From Stachybotrys elegans (lineage: Eukaryota; Ascomycota; Sordariomycetes; Hypocreales; Stachybotryaceae), in the NCBI GenBank assembly GCA_020746835.1, contig JAGPNK010000006.1, positions 1,240,001 to 1,304,000 on the forward strand: a stretch of DNA of 64,000 nt, read 5' to 3'. A model generated the notes under the pieces. That model saw only the letters and a list, made by a program, of their open reading frames with translations, did no database searches and was not told where the DNA came from. Shown piece after piece: positions 34,388-44,557 of the stretch (positions are counted from its first letter, which is position 1; each line of letters opens with the position of its first letter). A program made the position numbers and the translations under genes.

Positions 34388-35223
34388 GTTGAGAATCGAG
34401 CCTCGACCAGCAGCACCGTCGATGAATGGTTAAGCAGTGTTCCGGTGGGTGAATACCGACCGCCTGGTCTCATTCCCACTCGCAGCTTACAAATGCCATG
34501 ATGGGGCTGGCTGGAGTCATATTCGTTGCTATGACGCCCGTTTAGCCCGCTTCTCGGAACATCTTGGCCTTGTTCGAGACTGTGACTACTTCTCAAGAGA
34601 AAGATGGCCCAGAGATCGATTGTTGCATTACTAGCATGTATGTGGGAATCTGGCGGCTGACTCGGGCCCGCTCTGGTCCCTGGATTACGCTGCAGGGCTG
34701 CATTTCCCTTGTAAGCGCGAATCCGAGTCGTTTACTCGGTGATGTTCACGCAATCAGACAGACATGGAGAGACCTGAGTTTTTTTGTTGTCTGCTTACCT
34801 TCTTGGCAGGTGACCAAGCGATCCGACACTCTAGTACAGGCTGTATGAAGCAACTTTTCTATTTAAGCCTATAAGCAAAATCACGTGAAAAAGAAACAGA
34901 GAATTGTCGCGAGTCCGTAGGCTTCCTGTGAACGTTGAGTCCCTTAGACCACCAACAACCCCTGCTTCCGATAATCGGGCACCTCTTTATCCCGCTGGGG
35001 CACCTTGTCTTCAACCGCCATACGGGGTGTCATTGAGAGCATCCATCGTCGCCAACGTCGTCGTCTGGCGTAACTCGTGAGTCACTGGCAGCTTGTCTCC
35101 ATTAGCACATCGTCTTAGGTACGAGGTAGTATTTATGTGGCTCCACTTTGGACTGTTGATGAAAACCTTTTGACTCCCCCCTCCTTTGAGGAATACAGCT
35201 CAGCTTCAATTCATCTCATCATG
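34388..35223. promoter_or_regulatory. Intergenic region containing the SerC promoter
   Basis: About 0.8 kb between the Clr5 gene and SerC, both rightward. It holds the TGAGTCA site at 35078-35084 and partial matches TGAGTC (34936-34941) and TGACTC (35171-35176). No coding frame is supported. Confidence 0.6.
35078..35084 (+). promoter_or_regulatory. Gcn4/CPC1-type site (TGAGTCA)
   Basis: A perfect match to the palindromic bZIP site TGASTCA, 140 nt upstream of the SerC start. Cross-pathway (general amino acid) control by Gcn4/CPC1 of serine-biosynthesis genes is established in fungi; that it acts here is inference. Confidence 0.55.
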
Positions 35224-36580
35224 CCTTCCAGAGAAGAGGTTATCAACTTCGGTGCCGGCCCGGCCGGTCTGCCGACTCAAGTCATTGAAGATGCCGCGCA
35301 GGCCTTGGTGAACTTCCAGTCCACTGGCATCGGCCTCTCAGAGCACTCCCACAGGTCGGCGCTGGCCACCAACATCATCAACGAGGCCAAGGCGGATCTG
35401 GCGTCGTACCTTGATATCCCCGACGACTATGAGGTTCTCTTTATGCACGGCGGTGGCTCGGGGCAGTTTGCTGCATCGGTGTACAACTTTGCTGGCGCCT
35501 GGGTTGCGCGCAAGCAGAAGGAGCTGGGCGACTCAGTGCCGGAGCTCAAGTCAGCCCTCAAGGATCTCAAGATGGACTACATCGTCACAGGCGGCTGGTC
35601 GCAGAAGGCAGCGGCTGAAGCTGAGCGGCTCTTTGGCCCAGAGCACGTCAACATTGTGGCGGACAGCCGCAAGGCAAACGACGGCAAGTTTGGGACGATT
35701 CCGGACGAGAGCACCTGGACTCTCTCCAAGGACGCAGCTATGGTCTACTACTGCGACAACGAAACCGTTGATGGCAGGTGCAAGAATATTATCCTTGGGG
35801 TTCGAGACTGGGCTGACTTTGGAGAGTAACAGGCGTCGAGTTTCCCGCATTCCCCAAGTCGCTTGAGCCGGGGCCTGACGGGCCAATTGTTGTGGCCGAC
35901 ATGAGCTCCAACATCCTCTCGAGGACAATCCCGATCAAGAACTTCTCAGCCATCTTCTTCGGTGCTCAGAAGAACCTCGGACTAACCGGTGTCACCGTGG
36001 TGGTTATCAAGAAGAGCTTCCTCCCGCCGGTAACATCACAGCCTTCCGCGGCCCTGATGCGGGAGCTGGGTCTCCCGATCCCGCCTCGCGTCTTCGAGTA
36101 TGAGACTATTGCGAAGAACAACAGCCTGTACAACACGCTCAGCATATTCGAGTATGTACAAGCACTCCTCGGGGGAAAGGCTCTCTTACTGACCAATCTT
36201 CTTTTAGCGTGTATATTGCTGGCCAAGTGCTCAAGCGCCTGATTCAGCAGAGCCCCAAGGTGCAGGGACAGCAAGCCGTCGCTGAGAAGAAGGCACAGAT
36301 CATCTACGGCGCTCTCGAGGCCCACCCTGAAACCTACAAGATCGTCCCTGACGAGGCGGTGCGCTCACGCATGAACATCTGCTTCCGGATCGAAGGTGGC
36401 GATTCCGCAGAGGCAGCCTTCATAAAGGAGGCTGGCGCTCTGGGAATGACGGGTCTAAGGGGTCACAGATCGGTGGGAGGAATGCGTGCCTCAAATTACA
36501 ACTCAATCACGGTCGAGGGCGCGGAGAAGCTTTCCAAGCTCATCAACGAATTTGCGTCGCGACGGGCCACCGCTGCATGA
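35224..36580 (+). CDS. Phosphoserine aminotransferase (SerC/Ser1)
   Basis: A PLP enzyme of the phosphorylated serine pathway: 3-phosphohydroxypyruvate plus glutamate gives O-phosphoserine plus 2-oxoglutarate, in the cytosol. Three exons: 35224-35773, 35833-36151 and 36208-36580, giving 413 aa, the usual fungal length. The N-terminus INFGAGPAGLP, HGGGSGQF (phosphate-binding), the PLP lysine at about residue 230 (FFGAQKNLG) and the C-terminal RGHRSVGGMRAS are all present. The second intron is ordinary (GTATGT to TTTAG). For the first intron the frame and the family-conserved VDGVEFP junction require a GC donor (GCAGGT) with a CTGAC branch point and CAG acceptor. A GT-AG alternative (35778-35824) would be only 47 nt and insert extra residues. 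The start is the ATG giving the family N-terminus; 29 upstream codons are open but begin with a non-ATG codon. Confidence 0.93.
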
Positions 36581-37275
36581 GGAATGCGTTTGTGCCCATA
36601 GAGTAGAAATATTATGAACAAACACGCTTAAAAGCGGTGACCAAGGCTAAAATCCCATGCAACCTGACGTTTAGAAGCACCGCAGTTGAATATGTGTGTC
36701 TGCCTAGTGCCATCGCTTGCCAAAGGTAGTGATGATGCCCGGGTCTGTTGACATCGCTTGCCGAAGGTGGTGGTGATACCCGGGCCTGTCAGATGTGCCG
36801 ATACCCTCGTACCTCCTAGCTCTTCTCGGCCGTATATAAACCGATCTGTGCATACCACTTGATAAGCGATGCCGCATCAAACGTAGGCATCGTACGATAA
36901 GAGCATTCACTGATGCAAGCTGACGGAGCTGAACGGATCAACGGATCGGCTACCATCAGCCAGTCGGGGAAGCTGGTGGGGCCGATTCCGCGGGCCCTGG
37001 GATTGCTCTGAGTGGCTGCCCCGGGCCCCAAATTCCATTATTACAGTGGAGGTCGCTCCTATAAATTTCCACGTCTTGAGGGCGCCTCAGGCCTTGAACC
37101 GTCCGGACTTAGCGTGAAGTGGACGACTAGCTCCACGAAACCTCGAATTTCGAGCTTCGCCAAGATATCCAGGCCGACGAGTTAAAAACCCCCCCAAAAA
37201 AAACCGGCATACAGCACGACCTGCCTCACGAATCCATCCCGCCGCGCCGACATCCATCGCATAAACTCTTCCTAG
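36581..37275. promoter_or_regulatory. Intergenic region: tandem 41-bp repeat and DLD promoter
   Basis: It contains the SerC 3' flank, a two-copy 41-bp direct repeat (36711-36792), a TATATAAA-like element near 36834 and TATAAAT at 37060-37066, about 210 nt upstream of the DLD start. Confidence 0.6.
36711..36792. repeat. Two-copy 41-bp tandem direct repeat
   Basis: Copy 1 is 36711-36751 and copy 2 is 36752-36792. Both start CATCGCTTGCC and share AAGGT, GATG/GATA and CCCGGG blocks, with a handful of substitutions between them. Non-coding on both strands. Confidence 0.85.
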
Positions 37276-39358
37276 ATGGCGCACATGCGGCTGCGCTCGG
37301 CCAAGACGGCCCTGCGGAGCCTGCCAGCGCATCCAGCGACGGCCGTGGCTGCACCCAGATTGCCGACAGCAGTGCGCAGCTACTCGACCGAGATAGAGCC
37401 CAAGCACCAGGGCAACGCAGCCAAGCTCGGCAGGTCGTTCCAGGGACAGGTAATGGGCAGTATCGGCGCTCGACTGCGCAGGGAGCGGGAGCAGCGAGAC
37501 CAGTACGAGAAATGGAGAGCGCTGACGGACCCGGCGAGGAACTGGGTCATCTCCTTCTGTAGGTTGCGATGCTCTCCCTCCTTGCCATGGGCAAGCAGGC
37601 CAATCTTCGACTCAATGGTGCTAACACCGGCGTCTCCCTCAAGTCTTCTTGTCTAGCATAGGCATTGCGTACTACTGCGGCACATACTACCCCCGAGATC
37701 CGTCGCCCGCCTCGACCCTGCCGCTCTCCAAGACGGCCAAGCTGCAGCACAACACCAAGCTCGAGAACATGCAGGCCGCCTGGGCCGACTTCGTCAAGCT
37801 CCTGGGCAAGGAGAACGTGAGCACGCTCGAGGCGGATATCCAGCACCATGCGACATCGGAGTGGTCCTCGCATCCGGCCAAGCCCGAAGAGCGACCCTTC
37901 TGCGTTGTCTACCCTTCCACGACCGAGGAGGTCTCGGAAATCATGAAGATCTGCCACAAGAGGAGGATCCCCGTGGTCGGATATAGCGGCGGCACCAGTC
38001 TGGAGGGTCACTTTACTCCTACGAGGAAGGGGGTGTCCATTAACTTTGGCCGCATGAACCAGGTCCTCGCCCTGCACAAGGAGGACCTCGACGTCGTGGT
38101 GCAGCCCGCTGTCGGCTGGGAGTCTCTGAACGACCAGCTGGGCCAGTCCGGTCTCTTCTTCCCTCCCGACCCAGGCCCCGGAGCCATGATTGGCGGCATG
38201 GTCGGCACCGGATGCAGCGGCACCAACGCCTACCGTTACGGCACCATGCGCGAATGGGTCCTTAGCTTGACTGTGGTGCTGGCTGACGGTACCATCATCA
38301 AGACGAGGCAGCGTCCCCGCAAGAGCTCCGCCGGCTATGATCTCACCAAGCTCTTCATCGGATCCGAGGGTACCCTGGGTCTCGTGACAGAGGCGACGCT
38401 CAAGGTGACGGTCAAGCCTGCGGCCAGCAACGTCGCCGTGTGCACCTTCCCGTCGATCCGCCACGCAGCAAACTGTGTTGGCAAGGTCGTCGGCGAGGGC
38501 ATCCCCATTGCGGCCATTGAGATCCTGGATGAGAACCAGATGAAGTACATCAACGCCGCCGGCATGACGACGCGCTCCTGGACCGAGGCGCCGACGCTGT
38601 TCTTCAAGTTCACGGGCACCACCAACGGCATCAAGGAGCAGATCGGCCTGGTGCAGGGCCTGGCGCGACAGGCGGGCAGCAAGTCGTTTGAGTTTGCCAA
38701 GAGCCAGGAGGAGCAGGACGAGCTCTGGAGCGCGAGAAAGGAGGCTCTGTGGAGCACCATGGCGGCCAGGAAGGAGGGCGACCATGTGTGGACGGGCGAC
38801 GTGGCTGTGCCCATGAGCCGTCTCCCGGAGCTTATCGAGCAGACCAAGGAGGATATGAAGTCGAGCGGCCTCGCCGGATCCATTGTTGGCCACGTCGGTG
38901 ACGGCAATTTCCACAGTAAGTGGCAGCGGCAGCTATCCCAAGGCTTTGTGGGCAGAAGCTAACGTCGATAGCCATCCTCTTGTACAATGACAAGCAGCGC
39001 TACAAGGCTGAGACGCTGGTGCACAAGATGGTCAAGCGCGCCGTCGAGATGGAGGGTACCGTAACGGTAAGCCGGAGCGCTCCTTGGCTGGATACTGCAT
39101 GGGATGCTGACGAAAAGACAGGGCGAGCACGGCGTCGGCCTCGTGAAGAGGGACTACCTGCCGCACGAGCTGGGCGAGACGACGGTGGACACGATGCGCC
39201 AGGTACGTTGGACAGAGTGCACATCCTACAAATACAGCGCCCTTTTACTGACGCAAAATATGTAGATCAAGAAGGCGCTGGATCCTTTGCTTCTGCTTAA
39301 CACGGACAAGGTCGTTCGTGTCGAGAGGCCCAAGAAGGGCGAGGTGGATGAGTGGTAG
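37276..39358 (+). CDS. DLD1: D-lactate dehydrogenase (cytochrome), mitochondrial
   Basis: A flavoprotein that oxidises D-lactate to pyruvate and passes electrons to cytochrome c at the inner membrane. Five exons: 37276-37558, 37644-38915, 38972-39066, 39122-39202 and 39266-39358; 607 aa. The introns have GTAGGT/AAG, GTAAGT/TAG, GTAAGC/CAG and GTACGT/TAG borders. Residues 1-40 are Arg/Ala/Ser-rich without acidic residues, a mitochondrial presequence. A hydrophobic segment at about 90-108 fits the known membrane anchor. The FAD-binding PCMH domain shows VVGYSGGTSLEGHF and GMVGTGCSGTNAYRYG; the C-terminal oxidase domain shows GHVGDGNFHT and GEHGVGLVKR. The first acceptor (CAAG before TCTTC) is the only one that keeps frame and completes the membrane segment. 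Related D-2-hydroxyacid dehydrogenases are a less likely alternative. Confidence 0.92.
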
Positions 39359-39939
39359 GAGCTGGACGTGCTGTAGGATAGATGTCCATGTATTTTTATA
39401 CCGGCCGAGTATCTTGCTAGCATTTAAAAGGATATGCCTGAATTCTCGAGACGATTATTTTGTTCCAATGCTGGCGGCCTGTTTGCGCGGTGCTTCACGA
39501 TGGCTGTCGATCCCTGACTTAGTCAGGTACTATCAAGGCAAATCAGGGAAGCAATGTACCTGCATTGTTGCATTGTCGCTGCCCCGCGTCGTGTTGCTGA
39601 CTATCATGCGGGTACCTCTGCGCCCTGACACCCTGACTGAGATGCAGGTTAGCTGCATCATCACATGTCCCGTCCTGGGAGCAACCCGTGACCTGCCTGA
39701 GGGTCGCCTCAGTCTTCTGGCCATTCCAGCGACGTCACACCCGCTTGCTTCCGCCTCGCCATGAACCGAATCAAACTCTCTTCATCGCACCATCGCATCG
39801 CGCCGTATTGATTTCTCTCTCCCCGCGCCCGGTTAGGAGCTAGTAGGAGACCATCATCAACCTCCGCTCACTGTCTTATCGCCAGCAACCCCGCCATAGT
39901 GTTGGCAGCCTCAAAGCTGCTTCGTGGTTACATTCCGCC
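39359..39939. other. Intergenic region between DLD and the PHAF1-like gene
   Basis: About 0.6 kb holding the DLD 3' flank and the promoter of the PHAF1-like gene. It has short repeated CCTGAC/GTCAG elements around 39510-39720. No gene supported. Confidence 0.5.
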
Positions 39940-41553
39940 ATGTCGCTGCTTACCGCCCAGCTTTATCCCGGTCGAGGGCTGGGTTTCCTGCGTAAGTCGG
40001 CCTTGGCCATCTTTTTTCTTCCTGCAAACGCTGCAACCCGGTTCCTGGCTAACGCGAGGATAGTGCTTGGGGCGTCGCTGCACGATGTTCTGACCCGGAT
40101 CAAGGCTGAGCCCCAGCGCTTCCCCAAGCTGGAGATTGCCTATTCGTCCGACAACCCCGTCACCGAGCCCGTCTCCGTCGTCTTGCCTGAGAACGGCATC
40201 CGGCTTCGATTCGACGGCAGGGAGCAGCGCCTGCGGCTCATCGAGGTGGTGGACTTTACCAAGAACCACGTCACATTCAAGGACCGCGACCTGCTGAAGC
40301 CCGCAAATGGTGTGTCCGCCCCGAGCTCACCCGTCCCGGGAGAATCTTCTACTGGGCCGACGTTTCGACACATCTATCACCGAGTCCTCGGCCCTACGTA
40401 CGACGGCGAGTACATCCCACCGACAGGCAGCCGGGACAAGGGGACCTATGTGCTATCCTACCCCGGGGTAGCGTTCAACTTCTCCTTGGCGGCGTCGGAA
40501 TACTCGCCCAACAAAGACGTCGTGTCGCTGCTGTCGGCCTCGTCTGGCCAAGCGGCTACCTCGATGGCTGTCTTCTCCGGGGACTCTTGGGCTGATGCGC
40601 GGCCGACGCTCTGGACTGAGGTTCTGCCTAGCATCAAGTCTTCGTCTGTCGTACCTCGGGGGAAGGATGTGTATCCGGACGAGATTTCTCTTATCAAGCT
40701 TCACGGCGGTGGTAGGATTCAGCTGTTCCGGAAATGGACCAGTAACGCATTCTGGATCAAGCTAGGCAAGACGACTCCGCAAGAGCTTGTGATGGAGCTG
40801 GGGCCGCCCAATGCCATCTACCGCAAGAACGACCAGAAGATGGTGATTCACAAGATGAGGACAACGAGCAATGCGCGGAGCCGACCCAGCGCTACGGACC
40901 TGGGGCGACCCGAGGACCTCACCGACACGGATCACTCGTCTATGAATACGGGGTCGGACGACTCGGACCATGAACAGGCTGTAGAAGATCAGGCGGCCTT
41001 GAGCAGCACGGGGGAGTGCTTCTACAACTACTTTTACCTAGGCTTTGACATTCTGGTTTCGACCCCGGTGCCTCCCTCGAGCGCGCCGCCGGGCAGCGAG
41101 GCAATGGCCAACGGTTCGGAGAGTGGAGTAGCAGCGTATTCGCCTGATAGACTCGTGGCTACGAAGCTGGTTCTCCACGGCAACATCCCTGGATCGTACG
41201 AGTTCAACAGGCACCGGCGGTGCCGGTGGGAGGTTGAGTACCTAAACGACGGGACCGACAGCGAGCCGGTCAACTCAGAATCCGACTTTAAGCACATCGA
41301 GGAACGTCTGCACGAGAAGTGGGAGAGCGCGTACTCGAAGAACAAGTCCCAGCCGCGACAGAGGGGTATGGTCCTGAACCGGGGGTGGGGTGACAGTCCT
41401 GGGAGCAGCTGCGAGTTCCTCGGGGGGTGGGAGGAGAGCGGAGCGCGGCGGGCCGAAGCGACGGGTGATTCGACGACGACGCTGTACGGATTTCCGGGCC
41501 TAGTGTTTGAGGTTTTGCGGAACGGGTTTGTGAATGGGGTGACGGTCTTTTAA
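39940..41553 (+). CDS. PHAF1/C16orf70 (UPF0183) family protein
   Basis: The mammalian relative (PHAF1, C16orf70, MYTHO) is recruited with BCAS3 to phosphoinositide on the phagophore during autophagy; fungal members are barely studied. Two exons, 39940-39991 and 40064-41553, 513 aa. The intron is in frame and lacks a stop, so an unspliced reading looks open. Splicing (GTAAGT donor, CTAAC branch, TAG acceptor) restores the family start GLGFLLLGASLHDVL. Conserved landmarks: YSSDNPV, GIRLRFDGREQRLRLIEV, VAFNFSL, the block FYNYFYLGFDILVS, ATKLVLHGNIPGSYEFNRHRRC and the C-terminal VFEVLRNGFVNGVTVF. A fungal Ser/Asp-rich insertion lies at about residues 285-335 and a basic linker at about 425-460. 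Family call is firm from these blocks; a role in autophagy is inference by homology. Confidence 0.87.
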   Translation: MSLLTAQLYPGRGLGFLRKSALAIFFLPANAATRFLANARIVLGASLHDVLTRIKAEPQRFPKLEIAYSSDNPVTEPVSVVLPENGIRLRFDGREQRLRLIEVVDFTKNHVTFKDRDLLKPANGVSAPSSPVPGESSTGPTFRHIYHRVLGPTYDGEYIPPTGSRDKGTYVLSYPGVAFNFSLAASEYSPNKDVVSLLSASSGQAATSMAVFSGDSWADARPTLWTEVLPSIKSSSVVPRGKDVYPDEISLIKLHGGGRIQLFRKWTSNAFWIKLGKTTPQELVMELGPPNAIYRKNDQKMVIHKMRTTSNARSRPSATDLGRPEDLTDTDHSSMNTGSDDSDHEQAVEDQAALSSTGECFYNYFYLGFDILVSTPVPPSSAPPGSEAMANGSESGVAAYSPDRLVATKLVLHGNIPGSYEFNRHRRCRWEVEYLNDGTDSEPVNSESDFKHIEERLHEKWESAYSKNKSQPRQRGMVLNRGWGDSPGSSCEFLGGWEESGARRAEATGDSTTTLYGFPGLVFEVLRNGFVNGVTVF

Positions 41554-42736
41554 CGGGAAGGGTGGCATGTCTTTGTGTGTGTGTGTGTGTGTATTGATTT
41601 GATTGATAGATTCGGCGTTGGCATGGCGCATAGCTTATGGCTATTGTTGGATTACAGGCGGCAGGAATATGGAGCTAGGCACGTTGTGCCGGCGACCAGC
41701 ATAATGGACTCTCATAACGACTTCTTTCTCGGCCATATCGGACATTGGATGAAGCATTTCTGTCAGTCCAGCCCATGATTGGATGCGCAACTTCAGTGAC
41801 TCATTCGGCCAGCAACGATGGCGACCGGCAATGAGACGGATATGGCTCTGCTCGGCCTCCGAGGTACGGAGAGCCTGGACATCAGATCCCGTATACATAC
41901 AGTATCTGATTCGTAATATGTCATCCTAATTACGTTGGGCCCGACTCGGCTCCATCTTGGGGCATTTTGGGACAAGGGGGATCGAGTCAATGGGTCATGA
42001 CATTGCCAAGCAGAGAAAAGAAGAAGGAAGGAAAAAAAGATCGGGGACCTCCCCGTGCTGCACATAGGAGGTCTCCACCAATCAGAGAGGGAGCGAATCT
42101 AGTGCTTTGGCGTATAAGCATTGTGCAGAATCGACGTCGTTGATGCTTTGACTACGCCCTTGCAGAGACAGACGGTCAAGTCTGACAACCCCAGAAACAC
42201 CCCTCCTCCTCTCCACACACACGCTCTCTCTCAATTGACCCAGAGCTTTTTCGTGTGCCTTGCCAGCCGGATCGACCAGGACCCGCTGCTAGCTCATCAA
42301 AAGCTCTTGGAGTTGTCTGCTGGAGGGCCCGGAGCAGGAAAAAATGAGTACGAGGACCTTTTGTTTTTCGCCTTCATTTTTCTTTTTCTTTTACCTCATA
42401 CTTACTTGAAAGTCGTACAACTCATTCGTTTTCCTGCACTTCCTTCCTGTCTTACCCCCCGGATTGTCATATTCCAAGAGAGAAGGCCAATAAGTCGGCT
42501 ATCCTTCCGAGCTGTGGTATGGCATATTTGCTTGTCCGCCCTCGCAAGATTGACTTGGTCACACTGATCAAACAAAAAGGAAAATACAATAAAATTTAAT
42601 TAAAATAAGGCTCAGCAAAGGAAAGGAGAGAGAGAGATTTGAGACAACACGGTAATAAAACAGAAAAGAAAAAGAAAGAAGAAAAAATAGGTCGAAGAAA
42701 GACGTTGGGACATCAGGACAAGACGGGGGCGAGACA
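41554..42736. other. Intergenic region upstream of the MFS gene
   Basis: 1.2 kb. It holds a TG microsatellite (41574-41593) just after the PHAF1-like stop, a TATAAG-like element near 42113 and an A/G-rich leader with several ATGs (for example 42142, 42342 and 42517), so uORFs or a leader intron are possible. No gene supported. Confidence 0.5.
41574..41593. repeat. TG dinucleotide microsatellite
   Basis: About ten TG units, 20 bp after the stop of the PHAF1-like gene. Confidence 0.9.
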
Positions 42737-44557
42737 ATGTCTAAAGACTCGGACACGGCGACGGCCGCGGCCGACAGCAACACCACGGCGAGCACGCTCA
42801 ATGGAGACCACGAGGCCGTCACCACGGTATCATCCGATGGCCCGGTGGACAGCATTGTGCTCGACGAAAAGACCGCCCTGCCTACCGCCCACGACGGCGA
42901 AGCGCCGCAGCAGCTCCCTCCTCCCACGGCACCAGAACAAGGCTCGCCCGAGCCCGAAGCCGACAGGACCAAGCTGCAGACGACGCTCATCGTCTTCGCG
43001 CTGTGCCTGGCGCTCTTCCTCGCCGCCCTCGACATCACCATCATCGCCACCATCATCCCCACGGTGTCGGAGCACTTCCACTCGAGCGCGGGCTACGTCT
43101 GGGTCGGCACGTCGTTCCTGCTGGGCAACGCCGCCTTCATCCCCGTGTGGGGTAAGATCTCCGACATCTTTGGCCGCAAGCCCATCCTGCTGGCCGCCGT
43201 CGTCATCTTCTGGATCGGGTCGCTGCTCTGCGGCATAAGCAGCTCCATGGGCATGCTCATCGGCGCTCGCGCCGTGCAGGGCGTCGGTGCCGGCGGCATT
43301 GTCGTCCTGCCCAACATCTGCGTCTCGGACCTCTTCTCCATCCGCAACAGGAGCATCTACTTTGGCCTGTTTGGCATGGTCTGGGCCATTGCCTCGGCCC
43401 TGGGCCCCGTGCTGGGTGGCGTCTTCACCAGCCAGGTCTCGTGGCGCTGGTGTTTCTACATCAACCTGCCCCTGTCCGCCGTCGGCTTCTTCATCCTCCT
43501 CTTCTTCCTTAACCTGCACAACCCGCGTACCCCTCTCAAGGAGGGGCTTCGTGCCATTGACTGGACTGGCAGCCTTCTCATCATCGGCGGCACCCTCATG
43601 CTGCTGTTCGGCCTCGAGTTTGGCGGCGTCACTTTCCCCTGGTCGTCGCCGACTGTCATCTGCCTCATCATCTTTGGTCTGGTGACCATTGTCCTCTTCG
43701 GAGTCTGGGAGGCGCGCTTTGCAAAGTACCCGCTGATGCCCGTCCGCATGTTTGCTCACAGGACGAGCGTATCCTCCTTCGCCCTGGCATATCTGCACGC
43801 CTTCGTCTTCATGTCGGGTAGCTACTGGCTTCCCCTGTATTTCCAGGGAGTTCTGCGAGCCTCGCCGCTTCTGTCCGGCGTCTACCTGCTGCCGTTCGTG
43901 CTGATCCTGTCGTTTGTCTCTGCCGGTGTTGGATACGTCATCAAGAAGACGGGCAACTACAAGATACCCATCATGTCGGGCTTAGCAGTTACAGTCTTGG
44001 GCTTCGGCCTCTTCATCGACCTGGGAGCGCGCGCCAACTGGGCCAAGATCATCATCTACCAGATCGTCGCAGGCATCGGTATCGGTCCCAACTTCCAGGC
44101 GCCCCTCATCGCTCTGCAGACGGTAGTGGCCCCGCGCGACATTGGGTCTGCCACCTCCAGCTTCGGCTTCCTCCGCCAGCTGGGTACCTCTTCGTCGGTC
44201 GTCATCGGCGGCGTCATCTTCAACAACGAGATGCAGCGCCAGCAGCCCCGCCTGCAGCGCGAGCTGGGCCCGGAGCTCGCCGATGCGTTGTCAGGATCCA
44301 GCGCTGCCGGGAACATCAACCTGGTTGCCCGACTGGACGGACCTGACGGCGACATCGCCCGCGAGGCGTATTGGAACGCCCTACGAACAATGTACATCGT
44401 CTACACTGCTTTCGCCTTCCTGGCTCTACTCGTCAGCACACTCATCCGTCAGGTCTATCTGACCAGCGAGCACAAGGAGCACAAGACGGGACTGAAGACG
44501 CTGGCTGGAAAGAAGGCCGAGGATCAATACCCAGCAAAAGAGACCTCGGCCGCGTAA
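42737..44557 (+). CDS. MFS transporter, DHA2 (14-TMS drug:H+ antiporter) family
   Basis: Single exon, 606 aa. A hydrophilic N-terminal tail of about 75 residues precedes a first membrane helix with ALFLAALDITIIATIIPT. Motif A appears as GKISDIFGRKP, and the DHA2 element RAVQGVGAGGI and antiporter motif C (ALGPVLGGVFT) follow. WRWCFYINLP is the typical end of helix 6, and further helices bring the count to about 14. The C-terminal tail is Lys/Glu-rich. The family exports drugs, mycotoxins or organic ions at the plasma membrane, and some members move basic amino acids at the vacuole; the substrate cannot be told here. No biosynthetic cluster surrounds it, so a housekeeping or resistance role is more likely than export of a local metabolite. 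Confidence 0.92.
   Translation: MSKDSDTATAAADSNTTASTLNGDHEAVTTVSSDGPVDSIVLDEKTALPTAHDGEAPQQLPPPTAPEQGSPEPEADRTKLQTTLIVFALCLALFLAALDITIIATIIPTVSEHFHSSAGYVWVGTSFLLGNAAFIPVWGKISDIFGRKPILLAAVVIFWIGSLLCGISSSMGMLIGARAVQGVGAGGIVVLPNICVSDLFSIRNRSIYFGLFGMVWAIASALGPVLGGVFTSQVSWRWCFYINLPLSAVGFFILLFFLNLHNPRTPLKEGLRAIDWTGSLLIIGGTLMLLFGLEFGGVTFPWSSPTVICLIIFGLVTIVLFGVWEARFAKYPLMPVRMFAHRTSVSSFALAYLHAFVFMSGSYWLPLYFQGVLRASPLLSGVYLLPFVLILSFVSAGVGYVIKKTGNYKIPIMSGLAVTVLGFGLFIDLGARANWAKIIIYQIVAGIGIGPNFQAPLIALQTVVAPRDIGSATSSFGFLRQLGTSSSVVIGGVIFNNEMQRQQPRLQRELGPELADALSGSSAAGNINLVARLDGPDGDIAREAYWNALRTMYIVYTAFAFLALLVSTLIRQVYLTSEHKEHKTGLKTLAGKKAEDQYPAKETSAA

Noticed and set aside
37547..38914. 455-codon open frame on the minus strand
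   Set aside because: It is the antisense shadow of D-lactate dehydrogenase exon 2; composition is that of a reversed GC-rich coding exon and no domain is visible.
42830..43798. 322-codon minus-strand frame
   Set aside because: Antisense shadow of the MFS transporter; extremely Asp/Glu/Gly/Ala-rich as expected from reading conserved third positions backwards.
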